Of a DNA stretch of 64,000 bases, positions 41,176 through 52,465 are shown in pieces. Location of the stretch: positions 1,188,001 through 1,252,000 of the forward strand of contig NC_056420.1 of assembly GCF_905147365.1 (NCBI RefSeq). Reading direction: 5' to 3'. The first letter of the stretch is position 1, and the number at the start of each line of letters is the position of its first letter. Below the pieces are notes generated by a model. It saw only the letters and a program-made list of their open reading frames with translations, was not told where the DNA came from and did no database searches. The DNA is from Aricia agestis. Lineage: Eukaryota; Arthropoda; Insecta; Lepidoptera; Lycaenidae. A program made the position numbers and the translations under genes.

Positions 41176-41782
41176 TGACATGGTTACAATATAAATGGGA
41201 ATTGGGAAAGGATAGAAACCCGAAAGAGTTTTAAAGAGAGTCTTAGGAAATGCAACGCAAAAATATATTTTTATGTTCCTGAGGTTAGCGCGTTAACCGT
41301 TCAAACAAACGAATTCAGCTTTATATAACATTGATACAGATATTGTGCCAACCTAACCCAAAGTGTATTTTGAACTTTAACAATAATTTAACATAAACGT
41401 GTGTACGCCTTATCGAGCTGATTACGAAATCCCACTGACAGCTTCCTCTCGGCTAATTGGAATCAATAATTCATATCTGTGCGTTAGATTTTAAGATATA
41501 CGACCGATACATGATCAAAATTAAAGACAACATGTTTAAACCGAACTTTGAAAATGGAATAAAAAAGTTTTTTAAATAAAAACTTCTTTGGCGGTGTTCT
41601 GCACTTTTTTGGGATGAGTAAAATGTCTATCTCGCATTAAAATAATAATTTTGCAGGGGCAGCCTGGACGTCCACGTTCAGTTAAAGGGGTTCCTGAGCA
41701 TGGATATCCAGAGAGGGATTCTCCAATGCAGTTGGTACCCTCCTGGGATAACAAATTGCTTTTCAACTGCGGCATTTCTAGG
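41176..41782. other. No gene recognised
   Basis: The frames at 41572-41976 and 41651-41944 are partly SINE-derived. No coding evidence. Confidence 0.4.
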
Positions 41783-41924
41783 GGGGTAGGGGATTGGGCC
41801 TCCGGTAAACTCACACACTCGGCAAAACACAGCGCAAGCGCTGTTTCACGCCGGTTTTCTGTGAGGCCGTGGTATTTCTCCGGTCGAGCCGGCCCATTCG
41901 TGCAGAAGCATGGCTCTCCCACGG
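41783..41924 (-). mobile_element. S1 SINE, 5' head only
   Basis: On the minus strand it reads 'gtgggagagccatgcttctg', 'gggccggctcgaccgg', 'aaaccggcgtgaaacagcgc' and stops in the 'ccaatccccta' spacer. The 3' part and poly(A) are absent, the reverse of normal 5' truncation, so a rearrangement has removed the tail. Confidence 0.82.
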
Positions 41925-41992
41925 ACAAACAAACTTGCTCCTGAATTGTTTTTATTGCAGTCAGTCCAGAGTGCAATCCGTTGTGTGTATTA

Positions 41993-42152
41993 AGGTTGAT
42001 TCAGACTGCAACGCGACGCGTGCATTTCGAAATTTATATGGATTTGACAGATTCGCTAGACGTCTCACGCAATTGAAATCTGTCAAATTCATACAAATTT
42101 ATGCCGCGCCGCGCCTCGCCTCGCCTCGTCGCGTTGCGGTCTGAATTGACCC
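41993..42152. mobile_element. Foldback MITE with CpG-rich arms (about 160 bp)
   Basis: 'ggttgattcagactgcaacg' and the inverted 'gggtcaattcagaccgcaac' pair, both running into 'gcgacg'. Inner segments also pair ('aaatttatatggatttgaca' with 'tgtcaaattcatacaaattt'). TAA lies on both sides within a base of the ends, hinting at Harbinger. Confidence 0.65.
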
Positions 42153-43176
42153 TAAGGACTAACAAAAAACAACTCTTAAGCTGTCAACGACATTAAAATG
42201 TGAAATGGAAATGCAGGAAAATTGAAAGCTTTGAAAGAGTGCACTTTGAACTTAACTTTTTCATAATTTTTTCGAATGGTATTATTGAGGCTAGTGTTTT
42301 GTTTAAACGGAGCTTAAATACTTATTAAACTCACACGTAATAACAATTCGCAAACGACCACTACACGAAGCTCATTAAGCTCATTGAAGCTAATGACTTA
42401 CACCACTGTAACCAAGAGCTTTGAGCGATTGCTTCAGTACTACCTATAACAATTGGAAAACATTGCTCTATTGTAGATCGATACACTCAATAACATACCT
42501 TAAACCCCGGTGGTAGAGTTTCAAATCCCGTTGCAAACAAACAATGGTTAATTTTCAATACGCACAGGATAGACAATATGTTAAAAACAGGACACCTTTT
42601 GGTTTGCAAATTAAGTATTCAGGTTCGGTAGGAAACTTAAGACAATTCGTGGAACTAAGTTTAAAGCTACTCAACTTAGCCCACTAATAAGTACTGTTTA
42701 AACCACAGTTAACTTTGTTTAGTTAACCCGTTATGACTATGATTACTGAGATGTTTTGAAAATATCTGTAAAACATTTAAACACCGAAATGTAATTCCTA
42801 GTGATTAAATGTAATTCACTTATTTTAATTTTTAGGATAATTATGATTATGTCGTGTTGTTTGAAATACTCTACAATCTTTTATAGAACTTTTATTATAT
42901 TTAGTTTATGAAAAAGAGCTTTTTAAACGCTTTTGCAATAAATCTCACTAAAATGATTTCTTTTACACTTTAGCAAATTAATAACTAGGATATTCAAATC
43001 ATTTACTAGGATATCGGCAGCCGTTGCCATAAAAATATTTATAAAGATTGTCGTTTGAAATATAAGATTAAAAATAGGTAGGTACTTAAACCATGTAAAA
43101 AACATAATAGTAATAAAATATACCCCATGTTAAAAAAACACAAAATATTATGCTACATAATACTATTATAATAATA
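42153..43176. other. No gene recognised
   Basis: A worn B-box-like 'agtttcaaatcccgt' at about 42518 may be an ancient tRNA-SINE scrap. The rest is AT-rich and unassigned. Confidence 0.35.
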
Positions 43177-43606
<430 letters not shown>

Positions 43607-43789
43607 TTGTTAAACTATAAAAGAAAATTCTCCTGCAATTTTCCCGGCATTTTCCTCGCTGTCCTTCCAAGATCGTGGGTGAGCTGTAAATCGTCGCATA
43701 ATGTCCCGATATAAATATTATCAATAACGTTAGCGGTACTTTTAGTGTGGACTTTTATCGGGATCGTTAAACAATCAGTTGCGACTTGC

Positions 43790-44257
43790 GAAAGCCGCGC
43801 AAGTTCAATACCGGCGCAGTGCCCGCCTGCCCGGCGCACGCGCAGCCTGTCAGCACGCCACGAAATGGAACGCGTATGCCAATTTTAAAAAGTTAAAAAA
43901 AGACGCATAAAATATTTGGCCTAAAATAATTAAAAAAACGGGCCGCTAAAAAGTATTTCAGTGCCGGACCGTGGATTAAAAAAAACTTTTTGTGGGCTGG
44001 TGTTTTTCAGGATTTTCGAAAATTAAAAACTTAGAAATTTAAATTTACAGTTTTTGAATGTTTTGAAGTATTTAAAAAAATCGAACGTAAAAGTGCTGGC
44101 TGGATTTTTAGGTTATTCGAAAATTTAAAAAAAGTGTAAATTGAAATTGACCCTTCGAATGTTTCTGCGTAAGTGGTATTCAGTGATTTCGGTGGGAAAA
44201 TTGTTGTGTTTCAGTGAAAGTGTTTTATCGTTATGGACTTGACTTTACGCGGTGAGT
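43790..44257 (+). other. Possible promoter, 5' UTR and first coding exon of a host gene
   Basis: A CpG-rich patch (43795-43865) precedes AT-rich leader-like sequence with TTCAGT initiator-like sites (43956, 44209). At 44233 ATG opens six codons (MDLTLR) ending at a strong splice donor, G|GTGAGT (44251/44252). The ATG has G at -3 and +4. A second donor-like GTAAGT is at 44169. Upstream ATGs exist, including one at 44156 whose frame overlaps. If real, the next exon lies beyond a long intron. No matching exon was found. Confidence 0.28.
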
Positions 44258-44914
44258 AGTAAAGTTCTGTAAAATTAAGTAAAACTACTATAATCTTAAT
44301 CGAATTAAAATTTACAGACCTATAAACTTTATCGTTGTATTAACGCTATTTTGATCACGCTGTAAAAGCTTTTGCCGTGTGACTTTTCTAGTGTTTAAAT
44401 ATACAGTTATTGTTTTATGGCGATTAGGAAATAATTAAATTATTCTCAAACCTATAACCTACAGTGGCAGAGTGGCATTCATCGTGTATATAATATTATA
44501 CGGGGCTAAGACATTTTGCTGTATTTATAATTTATGAACATATTAAGCTATATTTTGCTCTAAATTAATGAGAAATATAATTTAACTATTCACTCTTTGA
44601 AGGAGCCAAATATTTAGACTAAGATGTAGAGTTTGAGAATTATAGCTTTTACGAAATCTTGATAAGTATAACATTTTAACTGTGCTTACCTTGTTTTTCT
44701 TTTTGGAATATTTTCCATTTTTTTTTTGGAATTTCACTTTGGTTAAATACAACACTTGGATAAAATTGCAAACAACACTATCATCAATTCCTTCCTAATT
44801 TTACGGCTTAGGGGAGGAAAATACTATGTTCAAAATGTTGTCATTTTCGAACCAATCCTAACTTACATTCCTAATTATTATAAATTCGGGCTCTTAGGAC
44901 ATTTACGGACAGTA
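44258..44914. other. No gene recognised
   Basis: AT-rich. It would be intronic if the exon at 44233-44251 is real. Confidence 0.4.
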
Positions 44915-44968
44915 GTTGCTGTCCATGTGACCCGTTTGCTTGTTTGCCCCTTTATTTCATAAAAAAAA
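44915..44968 (+). mobile_element. S1 SINE, 3' stub
   Basis: 'gttgctgtccatgtgacccg', then 'tttgcttgtttgccccttta' and a short A-run. Only the last 54 bases remain. Confidence 0.75.
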
Positions 44969-45283
44969 TGGAATCTTCATAGACTGTGTTGATCATCAAT
45001 CACTGACGAAATCATAGGATTAAGATATAAATAAAATATAAATTATTTTTAGGATATTCGTATGAAGCCATGCAAAAGTTAATTAGCACTAACGCACTAA
45101 CATATTTTGTTGAGGAGCATTTTTCCTACTCCCGAATCCCGACGTTACGGCTTCTTTCTAGCTGTAGTGATCACTGTATATGCAATTCATATATTTTGTA
45201 TGTCAAGTCTACTACGAGTATCATTATATATTTTAAGTCACAAGTGGATGAAGTAGGTAACTAACATGACGTTTTCTACACTT
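44969..45283. other. No gene recognised
   Basis: No features identified. Confidence 0.4.
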
Positions 45284-45514
45284 CTATACTAATATTATAA
45301 CAAAGAGGTAAAGTTTGTTTTTGTTCGTAGGAGGTAATCTCTGAAACTACTGGTCCGATTGCATAAATTTTAACACCTAAATAAAATGGTGAAGATGCAG
45401 GTGTATTCCTGAGTGACATAGGCTACATTTTACGTTTATAAAGTTATTTTTTTTCCCCTGAAATTATGACGTTTTCAAAATTCCACGCGGGCGAAGCCAC
45501 GGGCAAAAGCTAGT
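45284..45514 (-). mobile_element. Retroposon copy with 'CTAGCTTTTGCCCGTGGCTT' head
   Basis: Minus-strand head 'actagcttttgcccgtggct', 'tcgcccgcgtggaattttg', a poly(A)-like interior, 'tgtagcctatgtcactcagg', then 'ggaccagtagtttcagagat' and the tail 'ctttgttataatattagtat'. It is the same tail family as 28905-29070. Confidence 0.7.
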
Positions 45515-45930
45515 TTTTCATAAATGGAAGCTTTAAAACCAGGATAATGATTGGAAATAAAAAAATGGATTCTATGTGGACATTAGATAGACGATAAAGC
45601 AGGCAAGTTACAACTTATATATACTTAATTATATCGGTTTGTTGAAATTATAAGGGAAAAAATAACTACTTAATTGCCCTTAAGTTGTAAAATATTAGTT
45701 ACGTTACCTACTCTATCCACTCATGTCTTCAATTCTGTCTGTCTGTTCTTATATGTGTCATATTGTATATTCAGTATCTAATATCTATAAATCGTTATTG
45801 GTCTGACCGGAGCAATAAACTGAAACAGCCTCAGTTACTCGTAAAGTTCATTGTCACCGTAATACTTGAGTTACTTTGTTTCTTTTATACTAATTTATGT
45901 TCACTAATCGATATTTACCTACTTCTTAAC
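45515..45930. other. No gene recognised
   Basis: No features identified. Confidence 0.4.
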
Positions 45931-46034
45931 CCTCGACGAAAATAGAGGGGTGTTAGTTTGACGTGTCTGTCTGTCTCTACGACTGGCACCGTAGCTTCTA
46001 AACGACCTGCAAACCTTCAAGAAGAGAGCGTACC
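45931..46034 (+). mobile_element. Fragment of an 'agaggggtgtta' retroposon
   Basis: 'cctcgacgaaaatagagggg' then 'tgttagtttgacgtgtctgt', CTGT repeats and 'caccgtagcttctaaacgac' match a lepidopteran repeat I recognise from memory. It is cut off by the chimeric S1 SINE. Confidence 0.5.
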
Positions 46035-46260
46035 CCCTCTTAAAAGGCCGGCAACGAAGCAAACGGCAGCTCTTCTGATGTTGCGAGGGGAGGGTAAGGA
46101 AGGGAATAGGGAAGGGAATAGGGTAGGGGATTGGGCCTCCAGTAAACTCACTCACTCGGCGAAACACAGCGCAAGCGCTGTTTCACACCGGTTTTCTGTG
46201 AGCCCGTGGTATTTCTCCGGTCGAGCCGGCCCATTCGTGCTGAAGCATGGCTCTACCACG
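46035..46260. mobile_element. Chimeric S1 SINE: tail half (+) fused to head half (-)
   Basis: 46035-46087 reads in plus orientation ('ctcttaaaaggccggcaacg', 'gcagctcttctgatgttgcg'). From 46088 the sequence is the head part in minus orientation ('gggtaggggattgggcctcc' through 'gccggcccattcgtg' and 'gctctaccacg'). The two meet at 'gcgag|gggaggg' with no spacer. An odd 'aagcaaac' insert lies in the plus half. This is an inversion or two truncated insertions joined. Confidence 0.75.
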
Positions 46261-46267
46261 TAAAAAA

Positions 46268-46348
46268 ATTTGGCTAATTTTAGTCGTCTAAGTCCAGGGA
46301 AGGTTTATATTACGAGGAAAATGATACAAAATTCACGGGTCATTTGTA
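46268..46348 (+). mobile_element. Fragment of the 2432/43425-type repeat
   Basis: 'ttggctaattttagtcgtct', 'aagtccagggaaggtttata' and 'aaaattcacgggtcatttg' follow the same order as at 2453-2548. Confidence 0.45.
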
Positions 46349-46419
46349 GTATTCATATAAAAACTGCTCTCAGAAACTATACTACTCTTTCTCAATCTAA
46401 TCTCGACGCTATCTCATGC

Positions 46420-46523
46420 AACTCATTCCTGGCCTTGTCTATGACGCGGGCCCCGACTCACTCCTGACCGTATTGTCTATGGCGCGGGCCCAGACGCGCT
46501 CCTAGCCGTGTCTATGGCCGTTA
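46420..46523. repeat. GC-rich minisatellite, about 36-bp unit, 2.5-3 copies
   Basis: 'gtctatgacgcgggccccga', 'gtctatggcgcgggcccaga' and 'gtctatggccg' recur, each preceded by 'tcctggcc', 'tcctgaccg' or 'tcctagccg'. A local GC-rich island in AT-rich DNA. Confidence 0.6.
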
Positions 46524-46975
46524 TTTGGCCACCTCGTAGATAAGATACGGAGAAAGTCCCCGCAACCTTTGTGCAATCAAGTTCGTTACCGATACCGTCA
46601 CGATTCCCACGTTTTGGGGAAATATCGAACATACATGTACATACTGGCAACATGGTGAGAGTTACTTTCTAAAGTTGTCCTAACTTCTAACTATTTACAA
46701 ATTATTTAAAAGGTACCAACCAGATTTCTTTGATAAATAATAATTATTATTTTTGAGATGAAAACTTCTTCAGCGGCTATGTGCAGTTTTTTTGGAATGG
46801 TTAATTTATGGTCGAAAATTAGTAAGGCGGAGGAAGATTAGACCGCCGGCGCAGAGTAGGAAAGGATGTTATATCCTCTTAACACCGGGTGTTATGTATT
46901 CCGACACCAAAGTAATCGAAACAGAAGACTGTTTCATTTTCATTGGTATTGCTGCATCCTGGAGATGTTCTCCGT
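46524..46975. other. No gene recognised
   Basis: No features identified. Confidence 0.4.
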
Positions 46976-47033
46976 CCGACTTTTAGAAGTGAACATCTCG
47001 AGCTAGCTGGAGATGTTCATTTCTAAAAATCGG
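46976..47033. repeat. Hairpin sharing the R3 terminus
   Basis: 'ccgacttttagaagtgaaca'+tctc and its inverted partner (2 mismatches in 24) surround 10 bases, 'gagctagctg'. The right arm continues into R3 ('ctaaaaatcggccaagtgcg'). Confidence 0.7.
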
Positions 47034-47450
47034 CCAAGTGCGAGTCGGACTCCGTACCAAATACCAATACAGAGCAAAAATAGGCATAAAATTGTGTTTT
47101 TGTATCTAAGGAGCCCCCCCTTATTTTTTTAAAATATTATTGTAAATACTAAAGTACACATAATTATAACAAAATAATGTGTGAAAAATTCAAGTGCCTA
47201 CCTCTTGCCATTATTAATATACAGCGAAAAAGGCCTAAAAAATCACGTTTGTTGTATCTGAGCCCCCCTTAATTAATATTTATTTTATTTTGTTTGCAGT
47301 ATTTGTTGTTATAGCGGCAATAGATTTTCACAATCTGTGAAAATTTCAGATGTCTAGCTATAGCGCTTCTTGAGATACAACCTGGTGACAGACAGAAAAG
47401 AAGTCTTAGTAATAGGGTCTCGTTTTTACCCTTCAGGTACGGAACCCTAA
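47024..47450 (-). mobile_element. R3 interspersed repeat, near full length
   Basis: Ends 'aaatcggccaagtgcgagtc' and 'ttcaggtacggaaccctaa'. The interior contains 'tagcggcaatagattttcac' and 'cttcttgagatacaacctgg'. The inverse copy 55630-56090 shows the same blocks in reverse order. Strand is relative to that copy. The family is common in Lepidoptera; its transposition class is uncertain. Confidence 0.7.
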
Positions 47451-47744
47451 TAAGAGCAAGATTTCGACTATTGTGAAATAATATTATAAATGTGCAGAAA
47501 GTAGTACTTTCAGAAGATTATACATAATATTATTGTAATGTATTCGATGACTTAAGACTACAGTATACACATAATATAATACTGTTTAGACTACAGTATA
47601 AAATATGTAATGGCGCTTAAACAATGCATTGTTTCATAAATTATCAAACTCACACTTAGATTTAAATAATCTAGTATCATTTAAAAGTAAGAATTCTCAT
47701 TACTCGAATGTCTCGTTGATTCTCAGATTAAAAGCACTAATTAC
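47451..47744. other. No gene recognised
   Basis: No features identified. Confidence 0.4.
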
Positions 47745-48048
47745 AACCGCACTCAGTGACGAATATTAATCACTTAACTGTAATTAAATGCAGATTTTGA
47801 CAAAAGCCCCATATCTGTCAAACTGTTACTTTTTGAAGTTTAATCAACTTTAAGTGTCTAAACACAACGTGCCGAAGTTCCGCGGCGGAAGTTCGGCATG
47901 ATTCCGCCTGCAATGTATTTTAAATTACCGATGACACCATGCCGAAATTCCGTCGCGTTATATTGTATGCGTTTGACATTGCTGACGTAATCATGCCGAA
48001 CTTCGGCATGGTGTGTTTAGACACTAAAATATGTCTCTGAGTGCGGTT
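47745..48048. mobile_element. 'AACCGCACTCAGWGAC' MITE interrupted by another MITE
   Basis: Left 'aaccgcactcagtgac' and right 'gtctctgagtgcggtt' are inverted partners with one mismatch. Left interior 'attaatcacttaactgtaat' and 'ttttgacaaaagccccatat' recall the 17989 copy. A second inverted-repeat unit (47863-48025) sits between the halves. Confidence 0.65.
47863..48025. mobile_element. Inner foldback MITE with 'AGTGTCTAAACACA' termini (163 bp)
   Basis: 28-base termini (26 match) read 'agtgtctaaacaca' then 'tgccgaagttc'. The interior repeats GCCGAA(R)TTCCG in both orientations. No unambiguous target duplication. It lies wholly within the outer MITE, so it is the younger insertion. Confidence 0.7.
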
Positions 48049-49150
48049 TGGTACTACTAATATAATAATATATTCTGTGGTGCGGTCGAAAGTCGAAACC
48101 CTTTTTGAACTTCCGAATCAGCACAGAGACGGCAAACAACCTAAGCTCAAGGAGCTTTTGTGCCAATAAAAGTGAAGAAAAACATAGCATTACTAATTAC
48201 TTGAAAGGAAAAGTATGGGGCAACAATAGCACAATAGCTCAATTCAGTTTTATGGGGCTAGTGACTGAGCGCGGGTTCGACCTCCGATCACGATTGATTT
48301 GTTCTCATTATTGCTACAAGTTATAAGAAGTGGTTTTTCATTGTTCGAACTGCTGGATCAATTTTGATGCAGTTTGCCACTACCCTGTTTACTAAAATTT
48401 TACACAGCGAATGACGCATCGAATGTGCTTGTCTTTTTCTGACACATTGGACTAGACACTTGACGATGGGCAATGGACATCTGGTGATAGTACTATTTAA
48501 TATCGCTGAAAAATATGCAGTTTCGTGGGATGCGGAATCTTTTTTGAGCGTACCGACTACAGCGTCATCAGCAACTTATCTAACTAAAAGCAGAGGCAGA
48601 GTCAGAACTATTCTTGAGTTGTGCAAAGTTATATCAATCTTCATATTAATAGTTATAAAATTCTTTATCTACTTTCTTAAGGGAACCTTAAGTTTCCTTA
48701 ATTTTATTACTATTAACCCACTAATGTACTCCCACGGACATAATCATAATAAATCCACTTTATAGTTTTTAAATTTTACGATTATAGTGCACAAGGTAAA
48801 CAATGAGCCAGGATTATTTATACAACACAATTTACGTGTGTTTGGATGTTTGTTACGTGGTTGGGCCATCAACTCATCGTCGGTGCGCCTGCGCACGATT
48901 TGTGCCGCCTGGTGAAGTGGCGAGGGTACACGTCGAATGATATACGGCGACCCCTCGCTCGATAAAAAAATATATTTATTACAGGGTGGTTTGTTTGGGA
49001 ATTTGATGAAAGAAAGAAATTGAGGTGAATTGTTTAATTTGTGACTAGAAACTCGCTAGAAACTTACTAAAATAACTGTGTGCGCTTCCACAAGTAGACT
49101 CAGATAGACCATAGGTCAGGATCGGACCCTAAATGTCTCAAGTAAGTTAT
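48049..49150. other. No gene recognised
   Basis: The frames at 48105-48326 and 48460-48765 carry no motif. The latter ends in a hydrophobic stretch, but codon use is AT-driven. Confidence 0.4.
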
Positions 49151-49229
49151 GCAGAGTGTAACAAAACTAAGTGATAAATACTTTAGAGAGTTTCTTGTAG
49201 AGAGTTAACTTTTTGTTACAGCCTGTGTA
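49151..49229. mobile_element. Short 'GTGTAACAAAACTAAGTGAT' MITE
   Basis: 'gcagagtgtaacaaaactaa' and 'gtgataaatactttagagag' on the left; 'ttttgttacagcctgtgta' inverted on the right. An internally deleted relative of 9153-9324. Confidence 0.55.
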
Positions 49230-50046
49230 TATACTTATATGCCTCCTTGGGAATTTTAAATATATCCGTGAAATTTTGCCTGATTAAGTCAAACTTTTGA
49301 GATAACATGCCAATATGCTACACTAGTGTATTTTTCCCTGCCAGAACAAAATCTTAGCATACCAAAATCCTTTGAAAGCTACAGGGGATTTTTTCTGGTA
49401 CATAGCAAAACGATCGACTCGTGAAGTATTCCATATTTCCCTATCTTTAATCCTGAATAATTCCTTGGTGGAGCAAAACTTTTGATTATTACATGGCAAA
49501 TTCTCTACTAATGAAGTAGTTCTTGGATCAAAACAAACTAAGCCAAAACGTCAAAATGCCCGTAAAGTATGCCAAAGCCGGCTTTACGAAAATATATTAC
49601 GACTAGTAGAGTATCAAATACCCAATTACTTATTTTATAAGTAACATTATCGATCACGGTATAGCCCCCATCGGTTATAATAACGGCTCGGCTAATCTCC
49701 GCATCGGAATCACTTAATCGATTCATATTAGATCTATCAACACTCGGAGGCGTTGTGTTCCCTTATTTATGATTTCCGCTAGAAAATCGGTTTAGATATT
49801 TTCTCGAAAAATTTCCATATAAAGTTGTGGTTAAAAATATTAGGTTACATGCGCTAGAACTCCCTAAATAAGCGATAATCGAATCGATTTCATTCTAAGT
49901 TACTCGCAAGTCGCAAGTCTTTCCCACCATCGTACTCTACATATCGGGGCTCTACATATTTCTAATCAGGGTATTAAATGCCAAGTTTTTGAGGTTTTGA
50001 GTTTACCTTTCCACGCGCACGCATCGCTTTTGATTGAGTAATAGCG
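49230..50046. other. No gene recognised
   Basis: No features identified. Confidence 0.4.
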
Positions 50047-50118
50047 GGTTTACATTATTCCAATCCAGTAATCCAATCACGTGCTGGATTGGATCTGTGG
50101 ATAGGAATAATGTAAACT
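50047..50118. mobile_element. 72-bp foldback MITE, copy 2
   Basis: 'ggtttacattattccaatcc' and the inverted 'gtttacattattcctatcc' arms, with 'gtgctggattgg' at the centre. Size and layout match the copy at 18175-18246. Confidence 0.7.
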
Positions 50119-52124
50119 GACCATATTGTCTAAAGAATCAACAAAGGTAAACTCAATGTAGATTTTGATTTGTTTGTTTGAGAGTACGGGAAAACTCGAC
50201 TGCCCAAGTCAGGGCAAAATTTTTGCTGACTACTATTATGAAATCTGATAAGAACGTTGGTTTGGTACCCTGTGAATGCAACACAAAAAGATTCCGCGCA
50301 ACCCAATTTGCGAACCCCTGCTCTAGCCTCTAAGGTTAAGTTAACCCGGTACCTACGACCAGTCAATTATTCCCAAAGATTATCAAAACAGTATTCGGAA
50401 ATTTATTGTAATAGCTTCGGTATAAATTCGATCAGTTATAGCCACTCAAACAAAATGCTTGTGCTACTTTATAAGGGGGACTTTACACTGCATAGCTGAT
50501 TTTATGACGTCATAAAATATTTATTTCCCTGTTCGGTTCGTAAATTAAATGCACGCAGTCGCGACATTTTACCACTAAATAGGTGTAAAATTATTTAATT
50601 TTCATTGTCAATAAAACAAAATACCTGTATCTATAGACTGAATAAAATTAAATGTGATTTAATAACATATTAGATTTTTTAACACTTACCTGCTAGTTAA
50701 ACTAGGTACGTTTAATTTAACTGACTGGTAATTAATAACATGCAGAATAAGGGCACATGCACACTGGTTAATGACAGACCGATTATCGCCTCTGCACCTA
50801 ACATAATATAATTATATCATATATCTAATGTCATATAATTACCGGTAACGCGTTAGAATATATATCATTTCCTTAACAAGTGATTACTAGACATACAAGC
50901 GTTTAATGCGACTATGTGTTGATATTTTAATCAGAAAAAAAGAGCAGTAAATTTATTTATCTGAAAAAAAAAAGATATGAGACCTTTTTAACTCCATTTA
51001 ATTTTACGAGTACAAAATATCATCCTATTTTATGATGAACCAGATGGAGAACATATTTGATTGACGATTGATAACAACACTATCAATCAAACTCAATCGC
51101 TTCTTAGCATAAACTGAAAATCTGTAACTGTGGCTCAGTTACAGCGGAGCATAAGCGAAGGAAGCTTCAAACATAGGAACTATATCGTGATGTAGTTCAG
51201 ATTGAAAGATAACAAGCGACATATTTATTTAATACTTAAATTATTCGAACAGACAAAATGTAAATAACACTTTTAACATAATAGCTGTTAGCTGGTGCTA
51301 ACTATACGCCCATTACTTACCAGGCGGCTCATAATGATCGTAATTCAGCCTCAGGGCATTGCCAATCACCGTTTACACCGGGATTAATGTTGACAATATT
51401 TATATTGGCCATTTGAATACGTGTAAGGAGAAGCCAGTATTGCGATCATTATCGCCGTTTTGATTTCTATACAATTTAGCATTGCGCAAGCGCAGTTGAT
51501 AAATAGACGCGAATGAGGGTATGTAAATAAAATTCAACTTGTTATGTACTTGGAAATTAAGTTTCATTATTTTCGCATAAATTGTATTTTGTGGTATCGA
51601 AAAATATTAATGTTCAGAACAATTACTTTTCGTACTATGTCGTATACTATTACTTTAAGTTTTTAACTGCTTTACGCTCTCTACAATCATAATTAACTAT
51701 ATAGGAAAATACTGAAATATTTTTTGTTCAGTCGTATAGTGTGTGGGGCCCATTAGTTTTTGTCTATGCACGACAAATTAGCGTGGGCATAGTTATTAGC
51801 AATAAAACAGTCGACATCTATATCTATCAGGTGGACATTATGGTAATAGGACATGCCAGGAGCATCTAGGATGTGGGCCGCAGTAGGTCGATAGTTCTTA
51901 TTTGAATTTTATACTCGTAAATAACATGACAGTTATATGCTAGAGATGATCTTTTAGCTTTTAGAATAAAATTTAGAATATTAAGGGTCACATAGAGATG
52001 AAACGACCACAGCGATTCCAGATTAACCTTTTGCTACACGCGAAAGTATTTCAAAAGTTTTGTTGCGAAAGCGCGATGCAACTTGTAATAATTATGAGGT
52101 AATAAGGAGGTACACAAAAATCGT
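50119..52124. other. No gene recognised; a lone hAT-like end
   Basis: 'caatttgcgaacccctg' at about 50306-50322 looks like the right terminus of a hAT MITE without a partner. TGACGTCA at about 50505. Otherwise 2 kb of AT-rich DNA with no assignable feature. Confidence 0.4.
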
Positions 52125-52465
52125 AAAGATAATCTGGGGGCACGGGAGTGCCCCCGCCAAGACGAGCCAAGCGAAGCGCGCAAGGGCACTACCTACCTTT
52201 TCTCGAAACGTTTCGTCGTATTTTTGAACCCTCGTAACTTTGGTTTGAATAATGTCAGATAGTTGAAATTTTTAAGATATAATGACATGGGTATTGTTAT
52301 TAAATGCGCAAATTTTGAATATCGTAGCTATTATACTTTAGATTTTATAGGTGTCCAAAAATCCACAATTTGGTCACTGACTCACCGATCATCAAAACTG
52401 TTAGGGTACTTCCTGAAGTCTTAGAAAGCTGAAATTTGGTATGTAACATAATATTAGTATTATTA
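52125..52465 (+). repeat. Probable dispersed repeat ('gggggcacgggagtgccccc')
   Basis: It starts with the palindrome 'gggggcacgggagtgccccc' and 'gccaagacgagccaagcgaa', followed by 'ctcgaaacgtttcgtcgtat' and 'gaaccctcgtaactttggtt'. I recall this block from lepidopteran genomes but cannot class it. It abuts the LINE remnant at 52466. Confidence 0.4.

Noticed and set aside
41572..41976. Frames of 97 and 134 codons near 41.6-42.0 kb
   Set aside because: Largely the S1 SINE head read in two directions.
48460..48765. 101-codon plus frame ending in a hydrophobic stretch
   Set aside because: The hydrophobicity follows from AT-rich codons; no start context or homology recognised.
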